Of a DNA stretch of 64,000 nt, positions 7,357 through 17,631 are shown piece by piece. Position 1 is the stretch's first letter; every line of letters begins with the position of its first letter. The position numbers were made by a program, and so were the translations under genes. A model generated the notes under the pieces. That model was given only the letters and a program-made list of their open reading frames with translations. It searched no databases and was not told the DNA's origin. The DNA comes from Chelativorans multitrophicus (GTDB lineage: Bacteria > Pseudomonadota > Alphaproteobacteria > Rhizobiales > Rhizobiaceae). Where the stretch lies: NCBI RefSeq assembly GCF_011317445.1, contig NZ_JAAAPL010000003.1, positions 620,001-684,000 on the forward strand. Reading direction: 5' to 3'.

Positions 7357-8803
7357 TCTTCCGCCGCTGGTGGTAAGCTGCCGGCAGAACAACGCGCAGC
7401 GCATCGTGGCGCTTGACGAACGGGCCGAGGACTTCGGCCTCAAACCCGGCATGGGCATTGCTGACGCACGCGCCATGTACCCGGATTTAGAGGTCGTCGA
7501 GGCGGACCCAGACCGGGATCAACTGCTGCTCGAAAGCCTGGCCGACTGGTGTGACCGGTTCACGCCCCTGGTGGCGCTCGATGGCCGCGACGGGCTTTTT
7601 CTCGATATCAGCGGCTGTGCCCATCTTTTCGGCGGCGAGAATGCGATGCTGGCCGAAATCCTCTGCCGTCTCACGCATCAGGGCTTCGATGTCCGTGCCG
7701 CCCTTGCCTCGACTCCCGGAATGGCCTGGGCAGCGGCGCGTTATGCGAAAGGTGATTGCAACGTGTCCCCGGGACAGGAGGAAACGGCCCTGGCGCCCAT
7801 GCCGCTTGCCGCCCTGCGCCTGGAAGAGAAGACCCGGGTCGGGCTGGAAAGCGTGGGCCTTCGCCATGTCGGCGCTCTCATCGGTGCGCCGCGCGCGCCG
7901 CTCGCGCGGCGTTTCGGGCGCAAGCTCGTCACCCGCCTGGATCAGGCTTTGGGTATGGTCGAAGAAGCCATCACGCCGCGCCTGCCTGTGGCTCCGCTCT
8001 CGGCCGAGCGCCAGCTTGCCGAGCCGATCGGCACGCGGGAAGAAATCGAGCAGCTGGTCCTCATCCTTGCCCGCACCTTGAGGCAGGATCTGGAGCGGCG
8101 GGGCGAAGGCGCCAGGCGCTTGCTGCTTTCCCTTTTCCGGGTCGATGGCGCGGTGAGCCGCATCATGGTGGGCACCTCGCGGCCCCAGCGTGAGCCGCTG
8201 ACGGTCGCCAAACTGTTCCATGAGCGGTTTTCAGCTCTCGAAGGCAGCCTCGATCCGGAATATGGGTTCGATCTGGTGCGGCTTTCGGTTACCGTCACCG
8301 CGCCTTTCGAGGTGGAGCAGACGGATCTTGCGGAAGGGACTGCCTGCGAGGAAGAGGAGTTTTCGCTTCTTGCCGACCGCATTCGCGCCCGTCTCGGCGA
8401 GGGCGCCGTACTCGTCCCCGTCCTGGCCGAAAGCCATTTGCCCGAGCGCAGGGCGCGTTTTGTTCCCTTCGGAAAAGAGGTCGGCGCCAAAGAAGCGATA
8501 GATCCCGCGGAGAAGATCCGCCCCATCCGCCTCCTGGAAAAGCCCGAACCGGTGGAGGCTTCGGCGGAAGTCCCCGAAGGTCCGCCTCTTTCCTTCCGCT
8601 GGCGGCGGGCGCTCTATCGTGTGGCGCGGGCCGAGGGGCCGGAGCGCATCGCCTCCGAGTGGTGGCGCGAAGATGAGCCGGGGCCCACGCGCGATTACTT
8701 CCGCGTCGAGGATATGGAGGGCCGACGCTACTGGCTTTATCGGGAAGGGCTTTATGGCGAGAAGACCGCGCCGCGCTGGTTCCTGCACGGGATTTTCCCA
8801 TGA
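7181..8803 (+). CDS. imuB: ImuB, catalytically inactive Y-family polymerase-like hub
   Basis: A 540-residue product from ATG 7181; translation could start later, because family members usually begin close to the ILAIWLPHLSTDR segment at 26-38. The Y-family fold is visible: palm segment LDGRDGLFLDISGCAHLFGGE (133-153), fingers with LASTPGMAWAAARYA, and little-finger region IEQLVLILARTL. At 134-135 the catalytic Asp-Glu of active Y-family enzymes is Asp-Gly, as expected for ImuB, which lacks polymerase activity and links the beta clamp, ImuA and DnaE2. It overlaps imuA by 176 bases and dnaE2 by ATGA. Confidence 0.93.
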   Translation: MTLPFRKDGPPESGELFARAAEKRRILAIWLPHLSTDRILRRRHGPGWRSGQNEGARADLPPLVVSCRQNNAQRIVALDERAEDFGLKPGMGIADARAMYPDLEVVEADPDRDQLLLESLADWCDRFTPLVALDGRDGLFLDISGCAHLFGGENAMLAEILCRLTHQGFDVRAALASTPGMAWAAARYAKGDCNVSPGQEETALAPMPLAALRLEEKTRVGLESVGLRHVGALIGAPRAPLARRFGRKLVTRLDQALGMVEEAITPRLPVAPLSAERQLAEPIGTREEIEQLVLILARTLRQDLERRGEGARRLLLSLFRVDGAVSRIMVGTSRPQREPLTVAKLFHERFSALEGSLDPEYGFDLVRLSVTVTAPFEVEQTDLAEGTACEEEEFSLLADRIRARLGEGAVLVPVLAESHLPERRARFVPFGKEVGAKEAIDPAEKIRPIRLLEKPEPVEASAEVPEGPPLSFRWRRALYRVARAEGPERIASEWWREDEPGPTRDYFRVEDMEGRRYWLYREGLYGEKTAPRWFLHGIFP

Positions 8804-11800
8804 CGGCCGCTCCCGCCTATGCGGAATTCGGCGTTCAGTCGAATTTTTCCTTCCTGCGTGGAGCCTCGCGGCCGGAAGAGCTGGTGGTTGCTGCAAAATT
8901 ATTGGGGTTCTCGGCCATGGGCCTTGCCGACCGCAACACTGTGGCGGGCGTGGTTCGGGCCTGGGTGCAGTCCAAATATATCAAGCTGACGGAGGAGTCC
9001 GAGCCGGCCCGACTGCCTTATCACCCCGGCTGCCGGCTCGTCTTTTCCGACGGCACGCCGGACATCTTGGCCTATCCGCAGGACCGGCAGGGCTGGGCGC
9101 ATCTCTGCCGCATGCTGACCAAGGCGAATATGCGTGAGGAAAGCGAGAAGGGCGCGCCAGTCCTCCTGGCGGAGGATTTCTGGGAGTGGGGCGATCAAAT
9201 CTCCCTCGCCATCCTGCCGGACCTGCAAGCACCAGGGGACAAAACGCTCGCTTTCCTGAAAGCAGTTAAAGCCCGGTTTAAGGAGAGTGTCTGGCTCGCC
9301 GTCGCTCCATCCTATGGCGGCGATGACCGCTGGCGGCTTGCCCAGGCGGCGGGCATGGCGGAAGCGGTGGGCGTCCCGCTGATGGCCACCAATGACGTGC
9401 TCTATCATGCGGCAGAGCAGCGTTCCCTCCAGGATGTCCTCACCGCTATCCGCCTCAACACGACGATTTCCGAAGCGGGCTTTGCTCTCGAAGCGAATGC
9501 CGAGCGCCATATGAAGCCGCCGGAGGAGATGGCGCGCCTCTTTCGTTCATATCCGGAGGCGCTGGCCGAGACGCTTCGTTTTGCCGAAAGCCTCAGCTTC
9601 TCGCTGAGCGAGTTGGAGCACAATTATCCCGATGAGGTGTCCGAGTCCGGGCTTCCGGCGCAGGAGGAACTGGAACGGCTGACCTGGGAAGGTGCGAAGG
9701 AGCGTTTCCCGCGGGGCATTCCCGAGGCGCAGAAGGAGCTTATCCGCAAGGAACTGGACCTGGTCAAGCGGAAGAACTACGCGCGCTACTTCCTCACCGT
9801 CTACGATATCATGAGATACGCGCGATCGCAGGGAATCCTATGCCAGGGGCGGGGCTCGGCGGCCAATTCCCTCATCTGCTATTGCCTGCGCATCACCGAT
9901 GTCGGACCCGATATCATGGACCACCTGCTTGAGCGCTTCATTTCCGAGGAGCGTGGCGAGCCGCCGGATATCGACGTCGATTTCGAGCATCAGCGCCGCG
10001 AAGAGGTCATCGCCTATATCTATGAGAAATACAGCGAAAAGCACACGGCCCTCGCCTGCTCGGTCATTTCCTATCGTGGCCGCCTGGCGCTTCGCGAAGT
10101 GGCCAAGGTGCTTGGGCTTTCCGAAGATGTCACTTCGGCGCTCTCCGGCTCGATCTGGGGGTGGTCGAGCGAAGAGGTGGGCGATACGGCAATCAAAGCC
10201 GCAGGCCTAAACAAGGCTGATCCCAGGACGAAGCAAATGGTCAATCTGGCCAACGGGATCATGGGTTTCCCGCGCCATCTTTCCCAGCATGTGGGTGGTT
10301 TCGTCATCACCAAGGACCGGCTCGATGAGATCGTCCCCATCGTCAAGACGGCGATGGAAGAGCGCAAGATGGTGGAGTGGGACAAGGATGATCTCGACAA
10401 TGTCGGCCTTCTCAAAGTCGATGTGCTCGCGCTCGGCATGCTGTCCTGCCTGCAACGCGCTTTCGGTCTTCTAAAAGAGAAGTACGATGTCAGGGACGAT
10501 TACGGCCGGCCTCTCCAACTGGCGACCATTCAGCCGGAACTGGAGCCTGTCTACGATATGATCAGCCGCGCCGATACGATTGGCGTCTTCCAAGTGGAAT
10601 CCCGCGCGCAGATGTCGATGCTGCCGCGTCTTCAGCCGCGGACATTCTATGACTTGGTCATCGAGGTGGCCATTGTCCGGCCGGGTCCCATACAGGGCGA
10701 CATGGTGCATCCCTATCTGAAGCGGCGCGAGAGACAGGAAAAGCCCGAATATGTGCGGCCGGAGCTTGAAGCGATACTGAAAAAGACACTCGGCGTTCCA
10801 CTGTTTCAGGAACAGGCGATGAAGATCGCGATCGTGGCGGGCGGTTTCGAACCATGGGAAGCGGATCGGCTCCGCCGCGCGATGGCGACGTTCAAACGCA
10901 CTGGCACGGTTACCGATTACAAGCACAAGCTGATCAATGGCATGGAGGCCAGGGGCTACCCGCGCGCGTTCGCCGAGCGTTGCTTCAGGCAGATCGAAGG
11001 CTTTGGCGAATACGGCTTTCCAGAGAGCCATGCGGCCTCCTTCGCCCTTCTTGTTTATGCCTCCGCATGGTTCAAGGCCTATTACCCGGATGTCTTCTGC
11101 GCGGCGATCCTGAATTCCCAGCCCATGGGCTTCTATGCGCCGGCGCAGCTTGTGCGCGATGCGCGCGAGCATGGCGTCGAAATCCGCGAGGTGGATATCA
11201 ACTCTTCAAAATGGGATTGCACGCTTGAAGAAGCCTCTTTTGATCCTGCTCGTGTAGCGGACCGGCATGCCGGGATGCGCTCCATCATCAGGACAGAGGA
11301 TGCCGTGCGTCTCGGCTTCCGCCAGGTAAAAGGCCTGGCTGAGGCCGATATGGAGCAGCTCGTGCGCAATCGCGGCGTCGGGTACCGCTCGGTACGCGAT
11401 CTGTGGCTCCGTTCGGGTTTAAGCAAAAGCGTGATCGCCCGGCTTGCGGAAGCGGATGCTTTCCGTTCCCTGGGGCTCGACCGGCGCACCGCCCTCTGGG
11501 CCGTGCAGGCGCTGGATGAAACGAGGGCTGCAGACCGCCTGCCTCTGCTCGACAGGCCCGAGATCAACCTTGGCGAGGATGAGCCGGAGGTGCGGCTGCC
11601 CTCCATGCCGCTCAGCATGCATGTGGTGCATGATTATCAGTCACTCAGCCTGTCACTTAAAGCGCATCCCGTTTCCTTCCTGCGTGACCAGCTTGCCGCT
11701 GAAAAGGTGGTCCCCAATGAGCGCCTGCAGGATTTGGACAATGGGCGTCGCGTATCCGTTGCGGGCCTCGTGCTCATCCGCCAGCGGCCGGGCACGGCCA

Positions 11801-12180
11801 AGAATGTCATCTTCATGACGATCGAGGATGAGACAGGCATCGCCAATATCGTTGTCTGGGACAAGATGTTCCAGCGCTTTCGTCCGCAGGTGATGGGCGC
11901 CCGATTCGTGCGGATCGACGGCAAGCTTCAGAGCGCATCCGGCGTCATCCATGTGGTCGCCGAGAAGATCATCGATCTGAGCGCCAGGCTCGGCGCCCTG
12001 GTGAAGGAAGGGCACGAGCGCAGGAACCTGACGCGGGAAAAGACGGCGGTTCTCCCTGAACGGGCAATGTCCCCGGCGAGCGCGTCACCGCAGCTCGAAA
12101 CAACCGTGCGGAAAGAAGCAGAAATTGCGCAATCGGCCGCCGTGGCGCAGGTCATGCCGAAGGGGCGTAATTTCCATTAA
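8800..12180 (+). CDS. dnaE2: Error-prone DNA polymerase III alpha subunit DnaE2 (ImuC)
   Basis: A 1126-residue C-family polymerase coupled to imuB by ATGA. It has the PHP domain (about 5-250, beginning YAEFGVQSNFSFLRGASRPEELV), then the polymerase core with GRGSAANSLICYCL, catalytic aspartates in PPDIDVDF (388-395; D392, D394) and in KVDVLALGML (D541), helix-hairpin-helix region, and an OB fold near 985-1060 (RRVSVAGLVLIRQRPGTAKNVIFMTIEDETG). This is the translesion enzyme of the imuA-imuB-dnaE2 cassette; the length and the absence of the long C-terminal tau-binding part of DnaE1 agree. It likely needs ImuB for clamp access and is induced by the upstream LexA box. Confidence 0.95.
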   Translation: MTAAPAYAEFGVQSNFSFLRGASRPEELVVAAKLLGFSAMGLADRNTVAGVVRAWVQSKYIKLTEESEPARLPYHPGCRLVFSDGTPDILAYPQDRQGWAHLCRMLTKANMREESEKGAPVLLAEDFWEWGDQISLAILPDLQAPGDKTLAFLKAVKARFKESVWLAVAPSYGGDDRWRLAQAAGMAEAVGVPLMATNDVLYHAAEQRSLQDVLTAIRLNTTISEAGFALEANAERHMKPPEEMARLFRSYPEALAETLRFAESLSFSLSELEHNYPDEVSESGLPAQEELERLTWEGAKERFPRGIPEAQKELIRKELDLVKRKNYARYFLTVYDIMRYARSQGILCQGRGSAANSLICYCLRITDVGPDIMDHLLERFISEERGEPPDIDVDFEHQRREEVIAYIYEKYSEKHTALACSVISYRGRLALREVAKVLGLSEDVTSALSGSIWGWSSEEVGDTAIKAAGLNKADPRTKQMVNLANGIMGFPRHLSQHVGGFVITKDRLDEIVPIVKTAMEERKMVEWDKDDLDNVGLLKVDVLALGMLSCLQRAFGLLKEKYDVRDDYGRPLQLATIQPELEPVYDMISRADTIGVFQVESRAQMSMLPRLQPRTFYDLVIEVAIVRPGPIQGDMVHPYLKRRERQEKPEYVRPELEAILKKTLGVPLFQEQAMKIAIVAGGFEPWEADRLRRAMATFKRTGTVTDYKHKLINGMEARGYPRAFAERCFRQIEGFGEYGFPESHAASFALLVYASAWFKAYYPDVFCAAILNSQPMGFYAPAQLVRDAREHGVEIREVDINSSKWDCTLEEASFDPARVADRHAGMRSIIRTEDAVRLGFRQVKGLAEADMEQLVRNRGVGYRSVRDLWLRSGLSKSVIARLAEADAFRSLGLDRRTALWAVQALDETRAADRLPLLDRPEINLGEDEPEVRLPSMPLSMHVVHDYQSLSLSLKAHPVSFLRDQLAAEKVVPNERLQDLDNGRRVSVAGLVLIRQRPGTAKNVIFMTIEDETGIANIVVWDKMFQRFRPQVMGARFVRIDGKLQSASGVIHVVAEKIIDLSARLGALVKEGHERRNLTREKTAVLPERAMSPASASPQLETTVRKEAEIAQSAAVAQVMPKGRNFH

Positions 12181-12244
12181 TCCAGCTTGGCCCTCATTCG
12201 GGGCGAGCGGCCGTCTTTGCGGATGGCTCATCCGGCATGTGGGC

Positions 12245-13753
12245 TTAACGATCCGTGACGATCTTGACCTTGTCGCCCGCCGAAAGATTGGCGCCGGGAC
12301 CGAGCCCGTTGAGCAGGCGGAAGAGGTCCAGCTTGCGGTCGACGCCCGCCATCTGATTGGCGAAGGTCGCCACCGTGTCGCCCGGCCGCACCGTTAGGAC
12401 GCGAATGCGCAGCGGCTTGAGTTCTGCACGCTCCGCCTGGCTCAGCACATGAAAGCTGCTGCTGATGGCTCGGGCTACCGGCTCGAGCTGATTGCTGTTG
12501 CGCGGCGCGCCGGTGAGCAGCCGGTAAACCTGATCGCCCACGCGCACCACCGTCACATCGAACTGCCATTCGCCGGCATAGGCGCGGGCGCTCGCAGCTT
12601 CATGGCCGTTGATCGTGGTGGCCCGCACAGTGCCGGTGTCCAGTCCGGCGAGCCATCCGTCCTGAAGATAATCGGTGAGCGAGAGAGAACGGGGCACCGT
12701 TGCGCCGTCGAAGCGGAAAGCCAGGTCGCCCGGCCCCGCCGCAACGACCTCTCCGGCCGAATTGTCAATCACAAAGCCCTCGGGCACGGAAAAGGCCACG
12801 CCAAGCGTCGGGTGCAGAAAATCGCGTCCCCGCACATAGCCCTGGTCCGGCTTGTCCCCGAAAAGCAGGCCGTCAATCCCTTCAAGGAAGGGTGCACGGT
12901 CCCGTTCGCCCGTGCCAGGCATGCCAAACTGCCGGGCATGGCGCTGTGCAAGCTCGATCCGCCGCGGCGCGTTGGGGTGGCTCGCCAGGAAGTCCAGGCT
13001 CGCGTCGTTTTCGCCCTGGACGCTGTAGAACTTCTGGTAGGCGTCCATCGACTGAAGAAAACGCGCCGCCGCATAGGGGTCATAGCCAACGCGTCCGATG
13101 GTGGCGATGCCGATGGCATCCGCCTCCAGCTCCTGATTGCGCGAGAACTGCGCCAGCTGGAGCTTGCCGCGCCAGACGGCGGCCTGCGCGTTCCTGTCGG
13201 AGCTCAAAACCTCGTCCACGACACGCGACGCAAGCGTTGCCTCGGCTTCCCTGCGCTGCCGCTCGATGCCGTGATTGGCGGTCACATGCGCCATCTCATG
13301 CGCCAGCACGGCGGCAATCTCCGCCGAATCACTCGCCAGCGCCAAGATGCCCCGCGTGATGTAGAGATAGCCGCCCGGCAGCGCGAAGGCATTGATGTTG
13401 GGCGAATCGAGGATCGTAATCCGATAGGTCTGCGAGGGGTTTTGCGGGTCCTGCGAAAGCTTGCCGACAACCCGCGCCAGCATCCGTTCCAGCTTGGGGT
13501 CCGAATATTCGCCGCCATAGGTCTGCAGAATCTTAGGATGTTGACGGCGTGCAAGATTGGCCAGCGAATCGCTGCGCATGACGGTGTCTACCGTCATCGG
13601 GTTGGGCGACGGCTTGAAATCCGCATCCGACGACATGTCGAGCGCCTGGCATCCGGAAAGCGCAAATACGCCGGCAAGCAGGGCCATACGGTAGCGGCGC
13701 TCCCGGGCGGCGCCCATAAATCCTGAGGCACTGAATCGAGGCAGAGCGAACAT
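12245..13753 (-). CDS. M48-family metalloprotease lipoprotein (BepA/YfgC-like) with C-terminal LysM-like domain
   Basis: A 502-residue product from ATG 13753. The N-terminus has a hydrophobic segment with lipobox ALSGC (Cys35), so it is probably an outer-membrane-anchored periplasmic lipoprotein. The M48 domain includes HEMAH at 152-156 (zinc His152, His156) and ELEAD at 208-212 (third ligand Glu208). The middle part is a family-specific region (FRFDGATVPRSLSLTDYLQDGWLAG). The last about 55 residues read RIRVLTVRPGDTVATFANQMAG..LFRLLNGLGPGANLSAGDKVKIV, a LysM-like module. BepA-type proteases monitor outer-membrane protein assembly; the LysM part suggests peptidoglycan contact. It converges with dnaE2. 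Confidence 0.85.
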   Translation of the reverse strand: MFALPRFSASGFMGAARERRYRMALLAGVFALSGCQALDMSSDADFKPSPNPMTVDTVMRSDSLANLARRQHPKILQTYGGEYSDPKLERMLARVVGKLSQDPQNPSQTYRITILDSPNINAFALPGGYLYITRGILALASDSAEIAAVLAHEMAHVTANHGIERQRREAEATLASRVVDEVLSSDRNAQAAVWRGKLQLAQFSRNQELEADAIGIATIGRVGYDPYAAARFLQSMDAYQKFYSVQGENDASLDFLASHPNAPRRIELAQRHARQFGMPGTGERDRAPFLEGIDGLLFGDKPDQGYVRGRDFLHPTLGVAFSVPEGFVIDNSAGEVVAAGPGDLAFRFDGATVPRSLSLTDYLQDGWLAGLDTGTVRATTINGHEAASARAYAGEWQFDVTVVRVGDQVYRLLTGAPRNSNQLEPVARAISSSFHVLSQAERAELKPLRIRVLTVRPGDTVATFANQMAGVDRKLDLFRLLNGLGPGANLSAGDKVKIVTDR

Positions 13754-13910
13754 CCTTTCGACGGGTTCCGTCCCGCTTGGCTGGCGACGACCTAGCCATA
13801 GTCTTTTGATCAAGACAATGATCTGCGCGCCACAGTTACCGGGCTGTTTCAATCGACCGGTCTTGTGGCGATAAATAATGACCGAATCTGGCCGAACAAT
13901 AGCCCGGTTG

Positions 13911-14648
13911 TTATCGCAATCGTTTCCTCTCGCCAAGGTAGCGCGCGAAAGCGGGCGGCCCTTGCCCGGCCAGGAAGCTTGAAGTGGCACCGTCTGCCGC
14001 AATTGTCCCGTTCTCTATGAACAAAAGCCTGTTTGACAGGCGTTCCGCGTCACGCGGATCATGAGTCGCCATGATGACCGTCATTTGCTGATCGCGATGA
14101 AGCTCGGCAACCAGGTCCAGCATCTCGTCCCTCAGTGCTGGCCCAAGCGAGGCGAATGGCTCGTCGAGAAGGAGTACCGGCTGCCGCCGGACCAGCACGC
14201 GCGCGAGCGCCACTCTCTGGCGTTCGCCGCCGGAAAGTTGCCGTGGCAGCCGCTGTTCCTTTCCTGCCAGGCCCGTTCTGGCGATCGCCTCGCTGACCGC
14301 AGCGCGATCGCCATCGGAAAGCCGCAGCGTGGGGGAGCGGCCAAGCCCGACATTCTGTTCCACTGTCAGGTGGCTGAAGAGATTATTTTCCTGGAAGATC
14401 ATGGAAACAGGCCGCTTGAAAGGCGGCAGGCGCGTGACATCGCCGCTCCCGATCAGCACCTGTCCCGAATCCGGCCGCTCGAAACCTGCAATCAGGTTGA
14501 GCAATGTGGATTTTCCCGAGCCGCTCGGCCCCATCAGCGCGACGATTTCCGAAGCGGGCACCAACAGATCGAAGCGCATCGCCTGCCCGCCCGGATAGGC
14601 GAAGGCAAGCGCATCGAGCTTCACGACCGCGCCCTGTTGCGGAACCAT
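13911..14648 (-). CDS. thiQ: Thiamine ABC transporter ATP-binding protein
   Basis: A 245-residue ABC ATPase from ATG 14648 that overlaps the thiP stop (TGATG). Walker [10 protein letters not shown] (40-48), Q-loop [16 protein letters not shown], signature [13 protein letters not shown] (138-150) and Walker [14 protein letters not shown] are all present. The short Q-loop region and the EQNVGLG pattern fit ThiQ. With ThiB and ThiP it imports thiamine, thiamine phosphate or thiamine diphosphate. It is the last gene of the riboswitch-controlled thiBPQ operon. Confidence 0.95.
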   Translation of the reverse strand: MVPQQGAVVKLDALAFAYPGGQAMRFDLLVPASEIVALMGPSGSGKSTLLNLIAGFERPDSGQVLIGSGDVTRLPPFKRPVSMIFQENNLFSHLTVEQNVGLGRSPTLRLSDGDRAAVSEAIARTGLAGKEQRLPRQLSGGERQRVALARVLVRRQPVLLLDEPFASLGPALRDEMLDLVAELHRDQQMTVIMATHDPRDAERLSNRLLFIENGTIAADGATSSFLAGQGPPAFARYLGERKRLR

Positions 14649-16264
14649 CACGACTTCTCTTTTCCCCAGTGGGTGGCAAGGAACATCAAGCCGAGGCAGA
14701 GGACGCCAAGAAAGAGCGCGAGCCCCGCGGCATCGGCGGTGCGATAGCTGCCCATGCGCTCGAAAAGGAGATAAGGCAAGGTCTTTACCCGGTCGCTGCC
14801 GAAAAGGGCGATCACGCCGAGATCGCCGAGAGAGAGCGCCATGGCGAAGGCCAGCCCGGTGGCAGCAGGCCGCCTGAGCGCAGGCCAGTCGACAAGCCGC
14901 AAGCGGCTCCAGCCGGAAATACCGAGCGCAAGGCAGAGCTTTTCATGCCGCGCGCTCGCCGCGTCATAGGCGGGGCGGATAGCACGCATGGTGAAGGGCA
15001 GGGCCATGGCGGCGTTGACCGTTACCACCATCAATGGCGCGAAGGCGAATACGTCGCCAAAGCGGCGAAGAAGGATGAACCACCCCGCACCGATGACGAT
15101 CGGCGGCACGATCAGCACCATGCTGGCGCCGGTGTCCGTGAGGCGTTCCAAGCCGCCAGCCCTACCGCCTCCTCGCGCCATTTCCAGCGCCCGCCTTGCC
15201 GCCACCAGCGGAAACGAAAGGAGCAGGCACAAGAATGCCGAAAGGCTCGCGAGCAGAAGGCTGGTCATTGTCGCGCCGTGCACCGCCCTCTCGCCTGCAA
15301 GCCGAGCAAGATCGGCGCCGAGGCCGGCGATCACGGTGGCGGCAATGGGCCCGCCGACAAAGACGAGCGCGAGCAGGATCACCGAAACGTTGAAGGCGGT
15401 TTCGCCCGGACGCGGAAACACCGAGCGGCGGGGCGCTGCCGGTAGGCTGGCATCGGCATTGATCGAGGCTCCGAGGCGGGAAAGCACAAGTACGATCGCC
15501 GCCGTCAAAGCCACCTGCACCAAGGTGAGCGCGATCGCCCTTGCAAGGTCGAAATCGAAGCGAAGCGCCTGGTAGATGGCAACTTCGAGCGTGGTAGCGC
15601 GCGGGCCGCCGCCGAGAGTAAGCACAATCGTGAAGGAAACGGCGCAGACCATGAAGACGAGGGCCGCGACGCCCGGCAGTGCATCTCTCAGTGCCGGCCA
15701 CTCGATCAGCCTGAAGGTGGCGCCTGCGCCCATTCCGAGCTGAGCGGCGAGTTTCCATTGGTCCGCCGGCACGGCTTCCAGCGATGCAAGTAAAAGGCGC
15801 GCCGCAAGCGGCAGATTGAAGAAGACATGGGCCACAAGGATGCCCGACAGGCCGTAGATGCCCTGCCATGTGTCCCCCGAGAGGGAAGAAAGGAGCGGAG
15901 CCAGGAAGCCCGCCCTCCCCAGAAGGGCCAGGACCCCGAGGGCGGCCACAATGCCTGGAAGCGCGAGTGGAACGGCAAACAGTTGGAGGATGAACCCCCG
16001 ACCGAAGAAGCGCGGGTGGCGCGCCAGTGCCCTGGCCACGAAGATTGCCGGGAGCACCGAAAGGATGGTGGAGAGCCCCGCCTGGAGTAGGGTGAACCGC
16101 GCCACGCGCAACAGGTAGCTGTCGAAGGCGGAGAACGCCCCCCGCCAAGACTGTATCGCCTCCTGGCCGAGGCCCGCAAAGGCGCCGCCGACCAGAATGC
16201 CCAAAGCGGCCAGGGCGAGCACGCCCGCGGTGATGCGCCCGCGCTCGGGAAAGGAGGCTGTCAC
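14648..16264 (-). CDS. thiP: Thiamine/thiamine pyrophosphate ABC transporter permease
   Basis: A product of about 538 residues from GTG 16264, which overlaps the thiB stop as GTGA; a GTG at 16285 would add seven residues. It is a double-length permease with two copies of the binding-protein-dependent transport domain and about twelve membrane helices. EAA-like loops are visible around [28 protein letters not shown] and [28 protein letters not shown]. The fused two-domain layout is diagnostic of ThiP-type permeases. It lies between thiB and thiQ with overlaps on both sides. Confidence 0.94.
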   Translation of the reverse strand: MTASFPERGRITAGVLALAALGILVGGAFAGLGQEAIQSWRGAFSAFDSYLLRVARFTLLQAGLSTILSVLPAIFVARALARHPRFFGRGFILQLFAVPLALPGIVAALGVLALLGRAGFLAPLLSSLSGDTWQGIYGLSGILVAHVFFNLPLAARLLLASLEAVPADQWKLAAQLGMGAGATFRLIEWPALRDALPGVAALVFMVCAVSFTIVLTLGGGPRATTLEVAIYQALRFDFDLARAIALTLVQVALTAAIVLVLSRLGASINADASLPAAPRRSVFPRPGETAFNVSVILLALVFVGGPIAATVIAGLGADLARLAGERAVHGATMTSLLLASLSAFLCLLLSFPLVAARRALEMARGGGRAGGLERLTDTGASMVLIVPPIVIGAGWFILLRRFGDVFAFAPLMVVTVNAAMALPFTMRAIRPAYDAASARHEKLCLALGISGWSRLRLVDWPALRRPAATGLAFAMALSLGDLGVIALFGSDRVKTLPYLLFERMGSYRTADAAGLALFLGVLCLGLMFLATHWGKEKS

Positions 16265-17259
16265 CGGCTCATCACGGCCAGCCACTCGTCAACCCAGGCC
16301 TTGCGGTTCTCAGCGACTTCCTCGGGCGAGAACAGAAGCGTTGTTGCTGGCTGGACCAGTTGCCGGAACACCGGGTCAAGCGGCTCGGAGGTCTTGCCGG
16401 CGGGAAACATCCAGTTCTTCTCCGGTATGGCATCCTGGAAGCCGGGGCCGGTCATAAAGGAAAGGAATTGCGCCGCCAGCGGGTTGTCCTTGGCTCTCGC
16501 CGTGCGCGCGGCCACCTCGATTTGAAGGTAGTGGCCCTCGGAAAAAGCCGCGGCCTTGTAACGCTGGGTTCCCTCAGCGATCTCATGATAGGCAGGCGAT
16601 GTCGTGTAGGACAGCACCATCGGCACTTCCCCGCTGGTGAAAAGCCCGTAGGATTCGCTCCAGCCGGGGGTCACGGTCAGCACATTGTTCTTGAGTTTGC
16701 CCCAGGCATCCGCCGCATCGTCCTTATAGACCGCCTTGATCCAGAGAAGCAGGCCAAGACCCGGCGTGGAGGTACGCGGGTCCTGGATCGCAATCTTGAG
16801 ATCGCTGCCGCTCTCCACCAAATCGCGCAGGCTCGTCGGCGGGTTTTCCAGTGCTTGCGTGTCGTAGACGAAGGCAAAATAGCCGTAGTCATAGGGCACG
16901 AACACGTCGTCCTGGAATCCGCCGGGCACATCGACATTGCCGAGTTCGATCCCATGCGGCGCGAAAAGGCCGGTTTCCTTCGCCTCATGGGTAAGGTTCG
17001 TATCCAGCCCGAGGACGATGTCCGCTTCGGTGCCTTCGCCCTCAAGTCTCAGGCGGTTGAGCAGGGCAACGCCATCGGCAACCGAGACGAATTCGAGATC
17101 GCAGCCGCATTCGGCTTCAAAGGCCGTTTCCACCACGGGGCCAGGCCCCCATTCGGCGGTGAAGCTTTCATAGGTGTAGACGGTGAGCTTTTCCTGGGCC
17201 GAGGCGGGAACTGCCGCCATGCCCAAAGCCAGGGCCGCAAGGAGAGCTGTTCTGTGCAT
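16261..17259 (-). CDS. thiB: Thiamine ABC transporter substrate-binding protein
   Basis: A 332-residue periplasmic binding protein from ATG 17259, with a GGAGGC ribosome site. A signal peptide (1-21, cut after ASA) precedes [52 protein letters not shown], the ThiB/TbpA opening. [13 protein letters not shown] and [10 protein letters not shown] form parts of the thiamine site in the family. It is the first gene of the operon, behind a TPP riboswitch, which supports thiamine specificity independently of the protein sequence. Confidence 0.95.
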   Translation of the reverse strand: MHRTALLAALALGMAAVPASAQEKLTVYTYESFTAEWGPGPVVETAFEAECGCDLEFVSVADGVALLNRLRLEGEGTEADIVLGLDTNLTHEAKETGLFAPHGIELGNVDVPGGFQDDVFVPYDYGYFAFVYDTQALENPPTSLRDLVESGSDLKIAIQDPRTSTPGLGLLLWIKAVYKDDAADAWGKLKNNVLTVTPGWSESYGLFTSGEVPMVLSYTTSPAYHEIAEGTQRYKAAAFSEGHYLQIEVAARTARAKDNPLAAQFLSFMTGPGFQDAIPEKNWMFPAGKTSEPLDPVFRQLVQPATTLLFSPEEVAENRKAWVDEWLAVMSR

Positions 17260-17304
17260 TCGGCGCCTCCATTCTTTCTTGCAGGGAAGGCGCTTTATCT
17301 CAGC

Positions 17305-17398
17305 GTCTAATCCCTCCGCCGGTATGAGCCGGATCAGGTTCCGCGGGTTGGCCTTTGCCTCTCAGCCGTCAATCGACGGCACCCCGTTAGAGCGAGGC
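17305..17398 (-). promoter_or_regulatory. TPP riboswitch (THI element) controlling thiBPQ
   Basis: The minus-strand RNA shows the conserved TPP aptamer parts in order: GGGGTGCC, GGCTGAGAGG, ACCC, GGAACCTGATCCGG, and ATACCGGCGGAGGGA near the 3' end. Only about 45 bases separate the aptamer from the thiB start, and no strong U-tract hairpin is seen there, so control by blocking the thiB ribosome site (GGAGGC) is more likely than termination. The 372-base stretch between thiB and rpmJ otherwise holds the rpmJ promoter region and nothing else I recognise. Confidence 0.93.
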
Positions 17399-17506
17399 AA
17401 AAAATAGGGCAGCGACGGGATCGGTTCAAGCGAAGGTTTCGCTGTGAACGCCACCGCCTTTGCGCAAATACCGCATGCACAAGGCATCCGGCCCGGTGCT
17501 CCAGGG

Positions 17507-17535
17507 TTGACATGCAAGGTCTTCCTCGTCTATGT
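17507..17535 (+). promoter_or_regulatory. Putative sigma-70-type promoter of rpmJ
   Basis: A consensus TTGACA at 17507-17512 is followed, 16 bases later, by TCTATG as a weak -10. It lies about 100 bases before the rpmJ start. The -35 is strong; the -10 is a guess. Confidence 0.4.
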
Positions 17536-17631
17536 GCCCCATCGGATTTTGGCGCGCCAAGAGGGCGCGTCTTTCGTTTCGGCCGAATGGCCACAACTCT
17601 TTTCGGCCGTCGGGCCGCAACGGGCAAGACA

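Noticed and set aside
12449-13726. A 425-codon open frame opposite the M48 protease
   Set aside because: No motif or ribosome site; the minus-strand gene has HEMAH and a lipobox, so this frame is a shadow.
13754-14002. An 83-residue N-terminal extension of the M48 protease
   Set aside because: It would place the lipobox far inside the protein and overlap the thiQ end; the start at 13753 gives a normal lipoprotein signal.
16360-17310. A long plus-strand frame opposite thiB
   Set aside because: It runs across the TPP riboswitch side of thiB and has no family features; thiB is certain.
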